Assembly (NCBI RefSeq): GCF_900109325.1
Contig: NZ_FNZU01000009.1
Location: 53,979 to 117,978, forward strand
Direction of reading: 5' to 3'
DNA: 64,000 nucleotides
DNA from: Alkalibacterium pelagium
Lineage (GTDB): Bacteria; Bacillota; Bacilli; Lactobacillales; Carnobacteriaceae_A
Shown: piece after piece, positions 1 to 7,778 of the stretch
Layout of the letters: each line of letters opens with the position of its first letter
Numbering within the stretch: the first letter of the stretch is position 1
Made by a program: the position numbers and the translations under genes
Notes under the pieces: generated by a model
The model's input: only the letters and a program-made list of their open reading frames with translations
Databases searched by the model: none
What the model was told of the DNA's origin: nothing

Positions 1-455
1 AAGACACGTCCCTTGAGGAGTATAGACAGACGATTCATATCAATCAGGATGGTGTTTTTCTAGGAATGAAGCATGTCCTTCCTTCAATGAAAAAAGCTGA
101 AAAAGGATCAATCATCAACATTTCATCTATTGCGGGAATAGTCGGAGGAACATCCAATCTGGCGTATACGGCTTCCAAGTTTGCAGTGCGCGGAATGACT
201 AAGGCTGCCGCAGCTGAATTCGCTGAATTTGGCATTCGCGTAAACTCCGTGCATCCTGGCGTGATTCGGACACCTATGACGGAACAGGAAGGGATCAAAG
301 AAATGGTTCAGGAGATGGAAAAGGATATCCCATTGAAACGTATCGCTGAGCCTGAAGAAATTACGAATCTGGTCCTGTACCTGGCTTCTGATGAGTCAAG
401 TTATTCAACAGCAACAGAGTTCATCGCAGACGGCGGAATGATCCAGGTCATGTAA
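1..455 (+). CDS. SDR family oxidoreductase, 3' part
   Basis: The reading frame is open from base 3 and the gene is cut by the window start, so the N-terminal Rossmann glycine motif is not visible. What remains is the second half of a classical short-chain dehydrogenase/reductase: the substrate-site serine stretch (INISSIAG), the catalytic YxxxK (YTASK), the HPGVIRTPM segment after the active site and the C-terminal IADGG typical of this family. These enzymes use NAD(P)H to reduce or oxidise carbonyl or hydroxyl groups in the cytosol. The substrate cannot be told. The gene ends just before a hairpin shared with the convergent hydrolase gene. Family assignment is firm; specific function is unknown. 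Confidence 0.9.
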   Translation, partial: DTSLEEYRQTIHINQDGVFLGMKHVLPSMKKAEKGSIINISSIAGIVGGTSNLAYTASKFAVRGMTKAAAAEFAEFGIRVNSVHPGVIRTPMTEQEGIKEMVQEMEKDIPLKRIAEPEEITNLVLYLASDESSYSTATEFIADGGMIQVM

Positions 456-466
456 ATAGACAAAGA

Positions 467-498
467 AAAAATCGCCTGTTAATCCAGGCGATTTTTTT
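467..498. terminator. Bidirectional terminator between convergent SDR and hydrolase genes
   Basis: A perfect 12-bp stem (467-478 with 485-496) encloses a 6-nt loop and has A-rich and T-rich flanks, so it can work on both strands. The last codons of the minus-strand hydrolase gene lie inside the hairpin. Confidence 0.85.
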
Positions 499-1096
499 GT
501 GCAGCAAACCATTCAGATGCTGCTTGTACTTCTGTTGAGGTCAGCTGGTGACCGTAGTTTTCCCAGTGAAGGGTCACTTCAGCTCCAGCTTCGGATAACA
601 GATTTTCCAGTTCGGTTGATTCTTCCGGCGGGCAGATCGGATCATTTGTACCGGCCCCGATGAAGACAGGCAGGCCAGTCAGGTCCGGAAGATCAAGTCC
701 TCTTAAAGGAACCATCGGATGATGAAGGATTGCTCCGGCAAGTGCATCACTATAATGGAAAAGCAGACTTCCGGCAATATTTGCGCCATTGGAATAACCT
801 ACAGCGACTACTTTCTTACGGTCAAAGCCGTAATCTTCAGCAGCTTTGTCTAGAAAGCTGTTCAGTTCTTTCGTCTGAAACTTAAGGTCGTCCTCATCGA
901 ATACGCCAGGACCAAGTCGTTTAAAGAAACGAGCCATGCCGTTTTCATTGATGTTTCCAAGTACACTCAACACATTTGCATCAGGATCAATCACGTCTGC
1001 AAGTGGAAGCAGATCGCGTTCTGATCCTCCAGTGCCATGCAGCAGCAGTAAAGTCAGGTCAGTTGAGTCGGTTCCTTTATTGAAAATGTGTTTCAT
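479..1096 (-). CDS. mhqD: Alpha/beta hydrolase, MhqD (YodD)-like carboxylesterase
   Basis: A 205-residue cytosolic alpha/beta hydrolase of the phospholipase/carboxylesterase family. The oxyanion-side HGTGG motif is at residues 20-24, the nucleophile elbow GYSNG at 100-104 (Ser102), and the rest of the triad is likely Asp152 (GTNDP) and His183 (YGHQ). It starts 34 bases after the ring-cleavage dioxygenase-like gene on the same strand, with a good AAAGGAG site, so the two should be co-transcribed. The pair has the order of B. subtilis mhqE-mhqD, which responds to quinones and catechols. The MhqD identity rests on family resemblance plus context; the substrate is unproven. Confidence 0.82.
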   Translation of the reverse strand: MKHIFNKGTDSTDLTLLLLHGTGGSERDLLPLADVIDPDANVLSVLGNINENGMARFFKRLGPGVFDEDDLKFQTKELNSFLDKAAEDYGFDRKKVVAVGYSNGANIAGSLLFHYSDALAGAILHHPMVPLRGLDLPDLTGLPVFIGAGTNDPICPPEESTELENLLSEAGAEVTLHWENYGHQLTSTEVQAASEWFAAQKNRLD

Positions 1097-1130
1097 TGCT
1101 CTCTCTCCTTTAGATTGTTTTAGCTTAAAA

Positions 1131-2051
1131 TTAGTTTAACAGAGGAAGTACACGCTTAAGCTCATCTCTATGCTTTTCATATTGTTCAGGCAGCTTCAAT
1201 GACTCACCGAGACTGTCCAGTGGTTCATCAGCAGTAAAGCCGGGAGTATCTGATGCGATTTCAAACAGGAGTTTTCCATATTCTCTGAAATATAGAGCCT
1301 TGAAGTAGTTTCTGTCTTTGACTTCCGTGACCTGATAGCCTTTTTCGCGTACATGTTTATGCCAGTCTAAATGATCGGTTTCGTCAGATGCACGCCAGGC
1401 AATGTGGTGAACAGTTCCGATGCCCATGTCTCCTAATGAATAAGCTTCTAGTGGGACATCGATGGTATGACCGGATGGCCCTTCGGTTGTCAGACGTTGA
1501 ACGTTATCTTCTTCAGTCGATTCACTGAGACCCATTGTTTCAGTCAAAGTTTCAATAGTCGCTTGCGGGTTCGTGGAGTAAAGTACGGCCCCCGCAAACC
1601 CCTTGATGGCAACTTCAGGAGAAAGGCCGTCACTGGACCAGGTATTCTGAGAACCGGCTTCGCGTTCGACCAGTTCAAGCTGCAGACCATGGACATCTTC
1701 AAACTGAAGGACAGTTTCATTGAAGCGGGTGGTTTTACGAACTGTGATGCCTTTTTGACTCAGGCGATTTTCCCAGAAGGAAAGACTTTCTGGAGGAACG
1801 GCATAGGAAGTGACACCGACTTGTCCACCGCCGATCTGTCCCTGCTCGCCACTCGTCCAAGGGAAGAAAGTAATAATCGTACCGGGTTCAGCATTTCCGT
1901 TTCCAAAATAGAGATGATACGTTTGCGGATCATCGAAATTCACTGTTTTTTTGACCAGTCTCAGCCCAAGTATGGAAGAATAGAAGTCAGCATTTTCCTG
2001 TGGATGCCCGACGATGGCTGTAATATGATGTATACCAGCTGTTTTTTTCAT
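1131..2051 (-). CDS. mhqE: Ring-cleaving dioxygenase-like VOC protein, MhqE/MhqO type
   Basis: A 306-residue protein of two vicinal-oxygen-chelate halves. Likely metal ligands are His8 or His9 (GIHHIT), His215 or His216 (TVHHIAW) and Glu264 (LLFEIAS), the usual pattern in extradiol dioxygenases and glyoxalases. Similar proteins in Bacillus (MhqA, MhqE, MhqO) belong to the MhqR regulon and take part in resistance to hydroquinones. It is the first gene of a two-gene operon with the MhqD-like hydrolase. Upstream are a consensus sigma-A promoter and a near-palindrome like the MhqR operator. The reaction is inferred from the family. Confidence 0.85.
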   Translation of the reverse strand: MKKTAGIHHITAIVGHPQENADFYSSILGLRLVKKTVNFDDPQTYHLYFGNGNAEPGTIITFFPWTSGEQGQIGGGQVGVTSYAVPPESLSFWENRLSQKGITVRKTTRFNETVLQFEDVHGLQLELVEREAGSQNTWSSDGLSPEVAIKGFAGAVLYSTNPQATIETLTETMGLSESTEEDNVQRLTTEGPSGHTIDVPLEAYSLGDMGIGTVHHIAWRASDETDHLDWHKHVREKGYQVTEVKDRNYFKALYFREYGKLLFEIASDTPGFTADEPLDSLGESLKLPEQYEKHRDELKRVLPLLN

Positions 2052-2068
2052 GAATAGTGCTCCTTTTT

Positions 2069-2086
2069 TATTACGAATTCGAGATA
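2069..2086 (-). promoter_or_regulatory. MhqR-like operator
   Basis: Read on the minus strand this is TATCTCGAATTCGTAATA, a 9+9 imperfect palindrome with two asymmetric positions in the right arm. It closely matches the B. subtilis MhqR operator as I remember it (tATCTcgaAttCgAGATa). It lies just downstream of the expected transcription start of the mhqE-mhqD-like pair, where a bound repressor would block the promoter. No mhqR gene is in the window. Confidence 0.65.
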
Positions 2087-2096
2087 TTATATAGTA

Positions 2097-2124
2097 ATTA
2101 TACCAACTTCTTACTTTTTGTCAA
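2097..2124 (-). promoter_or_regulatory. Sigma-A promoter of the mhqE-mhqD-like operon
   Basis: On the minus strand TTGACA (plus-strand positions 2119-2124) is followed after a 16-base spacer by TATAAT (2097-2102). Both hexamers are perfect consensus, so the promoter should be strong unless repressed, in keeping with the operator directly downstream. Confidence 0.8.
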
Positions 2125-2302
2125 TAGTAAGACATCAATGAAGCGGGGATTAGTCTAATTAGCACATTCCGGTTAACTGGTAATACAGATCTGGCAAGTT
2201 GTTCGATTGAAATTTGGTTCTATGATAGTGATGAGAGAGGTACGGGCTCACGAAAACAGTGAATACATGATAACATAAAGGAAGAGACTGTCGATGAACT
2301 GA

Positions 2303-2446
2303 GTAAATATAGAATCTGGTGGGGCAGTAATTATTCACGGATTAATGACGAAAAGCCTTATACTGAATGAAGTGATGGAGCATTTGAAATCAATTCATCA
2401 AATCCAAGCGTTCATTGATGAAGACAAATATTTTACAGATGCGTAG
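2303..2446 (+). pseudogene. Possible 3' remnant of a decayed gene
   Basis: A stop-free frame of about 47 codons has protein-like composition (ends FIDEDKYFTDA) but has only one weak internal ATG at 2345 and no ribosome binding site there. It ends 17 bases before the quinone oxidoreductase gene. It reads like the C-terminus of a lost upstream gene. No family was recognised, and it could be a chance open frame. The rest of 2125-2302 shows nothing I can name. Confidence 0.25.
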
Positions 2447-2463
2447 AAAGGGGAAAAAGATAG

Positions 2464-3447
2464 ATGAAAGCATGGACAATCAACAAACCCGGGGGAAGAG
2501 ATCAGCTGACTCAAGTGGAAAGAGAAAGGCCTGTACCGGCCGAAGGGGAAATTCTTATAGAGGTAAAGGCAGCCGGAATCAACCGTACGGATACGCTAAC
2601 GAGGCAGAATACAGCTCTTGAAAAGCCTTATCCTATTTTGGGTGTGGAAGTCAGCGGAGTAGTAGCCGAAAACCACTCGGAGCATACCCACTTAACAGAA
2701 GGCACACGGGTCATGGGACTGGTCAATCATGGGGGATACGCCGAGTATGTGACCATGCCGGCCGATCGGGCTATGGTGATCCCAGAATCCCTGACCTTTG
2801 ACGAAGCCGCCGCAATACCCGAGGTGTTCCTGACTGCTTATCAGACCCTTTACTGGCTCGGGGAACTGAAACAGCATGAAAAAGTACTTATTCACGCAGC
2901 TGGAAGCGGGGTAGGTACTGCAGCGATTCAGCTCGCTCGTCACCTCAGTGAAGCAGCAGTTGTAGCAACAGCCGGTCAACCTGAAAAGCTTGAACTGGCC
3001 AGAGAACTTGGTGCGAGCATTGGAATCAATTACAAGAAAGAAGCTTTTGATGAAGTCGTTCTGCAGCAGACGAGTGAGCATGGCGTGGATGTCATCCTTG
3101 ATTTTGTTGGGGCATCATACTGGGAAAAGAATTTAGCCAGTTGTGCACCTGATGCACGGTGGATCCTGATCGGGACACTAGGCGGCTCAACAGTTGAATC
3201 TGTCTCTCTAGGGAAGCTGATGAAAAAGAGGATCGCTTTAAAAGGTACACTGCTCACCCCTAGAAGCGATGAGTACAAAGCTGAACTGACTAGAGAATTT
3301 TCTGAAGCCTGTCTGCCTCTATTTGAAGAGGGAAGGCTCGCGTCGGTCATTCATTCGATCGTACCTTTTAGTGACCTGCCAGAGGCGCACCGTCAGATGG
3401 AAGATAATGAAAACTTAGGAAAGATCATTCTATCTCTTGATGACTGA
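2464..3447 (+). CDS. Zinc-independent MDR-family NAD(P)H:quinone oxidoreductase
   Basis: A 327-residue medium-chain dehydrogenase/reductase with an N-terminal GroES-like domain (about 25-120) and a Rossmann domain with the AAGSGVG nucleotide motif at 145-151. It lacks the cysteine and histidine zinc ligands of true alcohol dehydrogenases, and the GINRTD stretch near residue 40 is typical of the quinone oxidoreductase (QOR/PIG3) group. These enzymes reduce quinones or activated alkenes with NADPH. The start ATG follows an AAAGGGG site. It is divergent from the mhqE-mhqD-like pair, which suggests a shared role in electrophile stress, but that is inference. Confidence 0.85.
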   Translation: MKAWTINKPGGRDQLTQVERERPVPAEGEILIEVKAAGINRTDTLTRQNTALEKPYPILGVEVSGVVAENHSEHTHLTEGTRVMGLVNHGGYAEYVTMPADRAMVIPESLTFDEAAAIPEVFLTAYQTLYWLGELKQHEKVLIHAAGSGVGTAAIQLARHLSEAAVVATAGQPEKLELARELGASIGINYKKEAFDEVVLQQTSEHGVDVILDFVGASYWEKNLASCAPDARWILIGTLGGSTVESVSLGKLMKKRIALKGTLLTPRSDEYKAELTREFSEACLPLFEEGRLASVIHSIVPFSDLPEAHRQMEDNENLGKIILSLDD

Positions 3448-3506
3448 TTTTTTATTAACGAATTCACAAGAATAAAAGTATTCATCAGTAAGCATCATAC
3501 AAAATG

Positions 3507-3550
3507 ATCCCGTCTGACTCCCAGAAGTTTTTCTGTGAAGCAGACGGGAT
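3507..3550. terminator. Hairpin between quinone oxidoreductase and convergent small gene
   Basis: Ten-base-pair outer stem (ATCCCGTCTG 3507-3516 with 3541-3550) plus an inner stem (CAGAA/TTCTG). T-runs are short on both sides, so it is a plausible but not strong bidirectional terminator. Confidence 0.55.
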
Positions 3551-3607
3551 TTAATGTAGAAAAGGTGCTGGCTTTCGCGATTCGCAGAATGTTTAACCAA
3601 GCTTTTC

Positions 3608-3829
3608 TTAATAGTAGTATTCAGACTCTTCGATTTCAGCTGTGACTGAACGGTGGTTGTTCTGAAGGGTCTTCTGGATATCTTTGACTTCGTAGTAGAG
3701 CTCGTTGAGCATATCGATGTTTCGACCGATGGTTTCTTTCGTAGTCCAGTCAGAAAAAATATTATCGAAGAAAATATCAAAGAAGCGGTGCATTTCACCG
3801 AGTTCCTCGTAAGTCAGATCTGTTTCCAT
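3608..3829 (-). CDS. Small hypothetical protein, acidic with C-terminal tyrosines
   Basis: A 73-residue protein if begun at the ATG at 3829; a GTG at 3865 in the same frame would give 85 residues. Neither start has a clear ribosome binding site. The sequence is rich in charged residues and predicted helical, and ends ESEYYY. It has no signal peptide or membrane segment and I recognise no family. It lies between a hairpin and the divergent AT-rich cassette. The coding call rests on the long uninterrupted frame and normal amino-acid composition. Confidence 0.5.
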   Translation of the reverse strand: METDLTYEELGEMHRFFDIFFDNIFSDWTTKETIGRNIDMLNELYYEVKDIQKTLQNNHRSVTAEIEESEYYY

Positions 3830-3913
3830 TTTAGCAGTAATTGCTGGTTTTAGTTTAGCAGTCACAACAGTTTAATTTTTAATGCAACACTAGTGAAAAA
3901 AGTTATAAAAGTA

Positions 3914-3943
3914 TTGACTTAATGATATATAAAAGCTTATATT
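3914..3943 (+). promoter_or_regulatory. Promoter of the AT-rich two-gene cassette
   Basis: TTGACT (3914-3919), an 18-base spacer and TATATT (3938-3943) precede an AAGGAGATAA ribosome binding site and the ATG at 3984. Confidence 0.6.
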
Positions 3944-3983
3944 ATGGTTAAGTATTTTATTTTATTAAAAAGGAGATAACAAA

Positions 3984-4487
3984 ATGTCAAATTTCAAAAA
4001 AATGGTTTTGTTTTTTGTAATTGTTCTAGGAATTACCGGATTATTCAAAAATCCAGAAAAAGCAAGTGCATATACATATGAACAGGGTGGGATGACTGTG
4101 GTATTGATGGCCGGTCAACAGAATACTGTAGTAAATTGGAACACTAAATTAAATAAACAACCAGTTTATATAGTGGGAATGATTGATTATTTATATAATG
4201 ACAAGGTTGTAGGAGAAAGTTTTATTTCAGGTTCAAGTGGTACTCAACAGATTCCATATTTAAGAAACGTTCCTAGAGGTGCTCAAATAAGAGTTAGACT
4301 CTCAGGAGCCGGAAGTTCATCCTCTGGCTTTGGTATAGTTAGGACAGCGATGCGTGGTATGTCTATGTTGTACAGGTCAAACGGAGGAAATACTCCAATA
4401 AGATCTTTAGTCGATACTACAGAGCAGCAGGGTGTAGAAATCGATGAATTTGTTTATGATAAAGAAGGAGTACTTGTTAATGAGTAA
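3984..4487 (+). CDS. Hypothetical secreted protein, AT-rich
   Basis: A 167-residue protein with a clear Sec signal peptide: lysines near the N-terminus, a hydrophobic core at about 8-22, and likely cleavage after KASA near residue 29. The mature part is rich in Gly, Ser, Thr, Val and Asn, has no cysteine, no LPxTG anchor, no lipobox and no further membrane span, so it should be released or bound non-covalently to the wall. I recognise no family. The DNA is visibly AT-richer than its neighbours. The last 8 bases overlap the next gene, whose ribosome binding site lies inside this gene, so the two are translationally coupled. A secreted effector or bacteriocin-like protein is one option; nothing in the sequence proves it. 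Confidence 0.8.
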   Translation: MSNFKKMVLFFVIVLGITGLFKNPEKASAYTYEQGGMTVVLMAGQQNTVVNWNTKLNKQPVYIVGMIDYLYNDKVVGESFISGSSGTQQIPYLRNVPRGAQIRVRLSGAGSSSSGFGIVRTAMRGMSMLYRSNGGNTPIRSLVDTTEQQGVEIDEFVYDKEGVLVNE

Positions 4488-4902
4488 TCTCGAAGACTTC
4501 GAACAAAAAGCTTCAACTGAGGAACATAGAATGTTTGAAGAATATTTCTCGATGGAAAGGCAATTTAGCTATGAAGATTACAAAAAAAATGAAGAAAACA
4601 GGAAAAAAATAATTGATATTGCAATTGAGTTTTCTACTTTTATTAATAAAAATTATGAATCCAAATTCTTTGTTTTACATCAGTATAGTGATTTTGAAGC
4701 CAATCTAGAATCAATACTACCTTTTGTAAAGGATTCTATCACAAAAGAACGTTTGATTGAAATTGTTGATGAATACCAAGAGAATAATGATTTTCCATTA
4801 TTTATTACAAGTTTACAAAAAGGTACTGGAGTTGTTTTCGTAAACTTGACAGAAGTTCTTAATGAAATATGCTCAATTGTTGATTATATAAAAGAAAACT
4901 AA
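4480..4902 (+). CDS. Hypothetical cytosolic protein coupled to the secreted protein
   Basis: A 140-residue acidic protein without signal peptide or membrane span, predicted mostly helical. The ATG at 4480 is chosen because AAAGAAGGAG lies 9 bases upstream; an in-frame upstream ATG at 4444 has no such site. It overlaps the preceding gene by 8 bases. The base composition is even more AT-rich than that gene and far from the rest of the window, suggesting joint horizontal transfer. A partner, chaperone or immunity role for the secreted product is suggested only by the coupling. No known family was recognised. Confidence 0.75.
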   Translation: MSNLEDFEQKASTEEHRMFEEYFSMERQFSYEDYKKNEENRKKIIDIAIEFSTFINKNYESKFFVLHQYSDFEANLESILPFVKDSITKERLIEIVDEYQENNDFPLFITSLQKGTGVVFVNLTEVLNEICSIVDYIKEN

Positions 4903-5161
4903 GGTAGATTAAGCTTTTTTAAGATGTTAAAACACACTTGGACGATAAACAGAGGAAAGTGGGGTGTAAGATGGGTTTTAGAACCAGCTCAATGGCTCTT
5001 TCCTTCTTGAGCTAGTCTCAAGACGTACCTTAGAGCCCACTCGCATAAAAAAGCAGTCTTAGTTCGTCATAAGCCTCGACCTGGCACAACTCATAACCGG
5101 TACTACAGACCCAGTGAACTTAACAAAACGACTCAGGATATGAAAAGTGAAATAAGGAAAA
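4903..5161. other. Intergenic stretch with no recognisable gene
   Basis: About 260 bases between the AT-rich cassette and the nhaC terminator. Every frame is broken by stops within a short distance, and I see no tRNA-like fold or strong hairpin. Its base composition is closer to the core genome than to the cassette. It may be the debris at the right edge of the inserted cassette. Confidence 0.4.
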
Positions 5162-5203
5162 AGCGATGAGACGCCATCAAAGATCGATGGCGTCTCATTG
5201 CTT
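5162..5203 (-). terminator. Terminator of nhaC
   Basis: A perfect 13-bp stem (5166-5178 with 5186-5198) and 7-nt loop, followed on the minus strand by a short U-rich run. It lies just after the minus-strand antiporter gene. Confidence 0.8.
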
Positions 5204-5246
5204 CTATTTGTAATACTAAAATTTTTCAGTTCGATATCTATCTCTA

Positions 5247-6701
5247 CTAAGCGTTCGTCAGGTGAGCCTTGCCGGACACCTTGTTATTCTGCTTGCGTGC
5301 GGATTTCTTGCGCAGAGGTTCTTCTTTTTCTGTCATTGTAAATCCGGTTGCTGCATAGATCAGCGTGATTGCTGGTGTAATGAACGCCAGGAAGGTAAAC
5401 GGCAGATATTCGATTACCGGGATACCTAATGTAGTCGTAGCAAACAGTCCGGCACCGACCCATGGGAACAGTGTACCTGACAAGGTTGCAGCTGCTTCTA
5501 CTGTACGGGACAGGTTCTCGGGTTTAAGATTCATTCGGTCATATAGTGGTTTCATGATTGTTCCGGTCATGACTGAAGAAAAGTAGATCGCTCCACCGAT
5601 TGCTAAAGTAAAATAACCGAAAAATAAAGTCAGTAAAGTCAGTGAAAAATGACTCTGGATTTTGTGGGCAAAGGAATCAAGCAGTGATTCCAGTACGCCT
5701 GATTCTGCCAGCATGCCACCGAGCCCTAAGGCAAACAGGAACAGAGCGATCAGTGGCAGCATGTCAGTGATCCCTCCACGCTGGAGCAGTTCGTTCACTG
5801 TTTCATTACCGTAATCAGTTGTGTATCCGTCGTACATGATATTGAAGACGGAAGACAGCGTGTATCCTTGGTAGAAGACCGCCAGCAGTCCGCCGTACAT
5901 AGCGGCTGAAAAGATAGATACAACAGCTGGTTTTTTCCACAGCATCATGCCGACCAGGAATAAAATAGGGGTCAGTGAAACCCAGTTGATTGTAAAGTTA
6001 CCTGACAACTGCTGTAACAGTTCATCAGTGTGAGCCGAATCGATCGAGTCGACACTATACCGAAGACCGATGAAGGTGAAGATAATACCGGTCAGTATAA
6101 AGGCTGGAACAGCGGTGTACATCATATGCTTGATGTGCGCAAATAGGGAAGCCCCCGTAACAGTCGGAGTCAGATTGGTTGTATCAGACAGCGGAGACAC
6201 TTTATCTCCAAAGTAGGCACCACTCAGGATGGCACCGGCAGTAATTCCAGCGGGAACACCGATCGTCTGACCGACCCCCATCATGGCCACTCCTGCAGTA
6301 CCGATCGCACCCCAGGATGTTCCAGTTGTTGTTGCCACGACAGCTGTAAATATGAGCGTCGTCAGCAGGAAGAATCTCGGTGAAATCATATTGATTCCGT
6401 AATAGACAAGTGCCGGTACAGTTCCTGATGCAATCCATGTCCCAATTAAAATACCGACATTAATCAGGATAAGAACGGATTCCAGTGATTGACCCATCGA
6501 TTTGAACAGGACATTCTGGACGTTCGTGTATGTGTAGCCCAGTTTAAGCATGAACGGAATCATGATGAACATGCCGATAAACATAAGGACTTGTATAGGG
6601 GCTTCAAATACGAGGATCCCCACGGAAATAACGGAAATAATTGTCAGCAGTATCGCTAGGGCGAATAAAAAACCTGGTTTCTTTATATCTGTATTCTGCA
6701 A
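5247..6701 (-). CDS. nhaC: NhaC-family Na+/H+ antiporter
   Basis: A 484-residue polytopic membrane protein with about eleven to twelve hydrophobic segments. The family signature GAYFGDKVSPLSDTTN is present near residue 185, together with the GTSWGAIGTAG stretch just before it. NhaC proteins exchange cytoplasmic Na+ for external protons and help in alkaline or salty media. The start is a TTG at 6701, chosen because AAAGGAG sits 8 bases upstream and no ATG fits. The C-terminal tail is basic and cytosolic. It is followed by its own terminator. The compatible-solute binding protein upstream supports a salt-tolerance context. Confidence 0.92.
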   Translation of the reverse strand: MQNTDIKKPGFLFALAILLTIISVISVGILVFEAPIQVLMFIGMFIMIPFMLKLGYTYTNVQNVLFKSMGQSLESVLILINVGILIGTWIASGTVPALVYYGINMISPRFFLLTTLIFTAVVATTTGTSWGAIGTAGVAMMGVGQTIGVPAGITAGAILSGAYFGDKVSPLSDTTNLTPTVTGASLFAHIKHMMYTAVPAFILTGIIFTFIGLRYSVDSIDSAHTDELLQQLSGNFTINWVSLTPILFLVGMMLWKKPAVVSIFSAAMYGGLLAVFYQGYTLSSVFNIMYDGYTTDYGNETVNELLQRGGITDMLPLIALFLFALGLGGMLAESGVLESLLDSFAHKIQSHFSLTLLTLFFGYFTLAIGGAIYFSSVMTGTIMKPLYDRMNLKPENLSRTVEAAATLSGTLFPWVGAGLFATTTLGIPVIEYLPFTFLAFITPAITLIYAATGFTMTEKEEPLRKKSARKQNNKVSGKAHLTNA

Positions 6702-6807
6702 GTTAAAACTCCTTTATATTCAGTTCAGTTTGGTTGATCGTAATGTATCGAAAAAACCATCAGAACGCAGCTAAACCGTCCAGTCCCTTCTGGCGGCTGA
6801 ACGGTAC

Positions 6808-6853
6808 TATAGGAAAAGAGCTTAGAGTAATGACTACAAGCTCTTTTCCTATA
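6808..6853. other. Perfect 16-bp inverted repeat between opuAC-like gene and nhaC
   Basis: TATAGGAAAAGAGCTT (6808-6823) is repeated in inverted form at 6838-6853 around a 14-nt loop. It lies 26 bases past the binding-protein stop codon. No U-run follows on the minus strand, so it is not a textbook intrinsic terminator; it may stabilise or process the mRNA, or terminate by another route. Confidence 0.7.
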
Positions 6854-6878
6854 GGTTTGCTGTATTCAATGATGTAGA

Positions 6879-7778
6879 TTAATCGGTGTCTCCGGTCAGA
6901 TCTTCTATCGAATCAATGTCCATATATGCAGGAACAACGAGTCCGATTACCGTTCCTTCCATGTTGACGCCCATGTCGACAATATCGTCACCGTACTGTT
7001 CAAGATATGCGCCTTGAGTTGTCGGCAACCAAGGTGCGACAGTAGCATCTACTTCACCTTGAGCCAGTGCCTGGAAAAGAATAGATGGATCGACATTTGA
7101 TACAGTGACATCAAATCCGTGTTCTTCAAGGATCTGTGAAATGACCTGTGATGACGCACGTTCTGAATCCCAAGGGAATGACCCAAGTTCGATTGACTGT
7201 CCGTCCACTTCATCTATACCTTCGACCCAGCTGTCAGTGAGGTCACGATTCTCTTCGATCCAGTCTGATGCCGCTTCGTCAAACTCCATATCCTGTGCAT
7301 CGAGCATGATCTGCTGCATATCGTCGACTTCCCAAGAGAAGTTTTCCAGAATAGCGTAAGCTTCAGGCATGTCTTCTTCAAAACCAATACGGGACATGGT
7401 GTGGACAAATTCACTGTCGCCATAAACACCTTCAGGATCTTCAAGGAATTTCAGATCGTACATTTCAAATTTATAATGGGGAGTCCAGCCGGTAACGACC
7501 AGTGGTTCTTCGTTTGCTATAGCTGAGTCGATTTGACCCATCATCCCTGCAGTTGAACTTGTTTCAAGCTCCCAGTCGCTCAGGTTATCGTAAGCATTCA
7601 AAGCCTGCTCAGTTGTTTCTGTAATACCAGCACCAGGTTCTATCCCAGTAATGGTGTAGTCCAGCTGGTCGCCTATGCTGGCGTCTTCCCCGTTCTGTGC
7701 TGCATCGTCTCCACAAGCGGCCAGGAGTAGTCCGGCTGAAGCAAGAGAAACGAGTTTTAAAGGTGTTGATTTAATCAT
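6879..7778 (-). CDS. Glycine betaine/choline-type ABC transporter substrate-binding lipoprotein (OpuAC)
   Basis: A 299-residue lipoprotein: signal peptide with lipobox LLAAC, then an OpuAC/ProX-type periplasmic-binding fold. Tryptophans and aromatic residues that could form the quaternary-ammonium cage are seen in VVTGWTPHYKF and VAPWLPTTQ. Start ATG at 7778 is preferred over the upstream in-frame ATG at 7796, because GGAGG lies within those first codons 11 bases before it. Betaine, carnitine or choline would be captured outside the membrane for uptake. No ATPase or permease gene is adjacent, so it must work with a transporter encoded elsewhere. Confidence 0.88.
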   Translation of the reverse strand: MIKSTPLKLVSLASAGLLLAACGDDAAQNGEDASIGDQLDYTITGIEPGAGITETTEQALNAYDNLSDWELETSSTAGMMGQIDSAIANEEPLVVTGWTPHYKFEMYDLKFLEDPEGVYGDSEFVHTMSRIGFEEDMPEAYAILENFSWEVDDMQQIMLDAQDMEFDEAASDWIEENRDLTDSWVEGIDEVDGQSIELGSFPWDSERASSQVISQILEEHGFDVTVSNVDPSILFQALAQGEVDATVAPWLPTTQGAYLEQYGDDIVDMGVNMEGTVIGLVVPAYMDIDSIEDLTGDTD

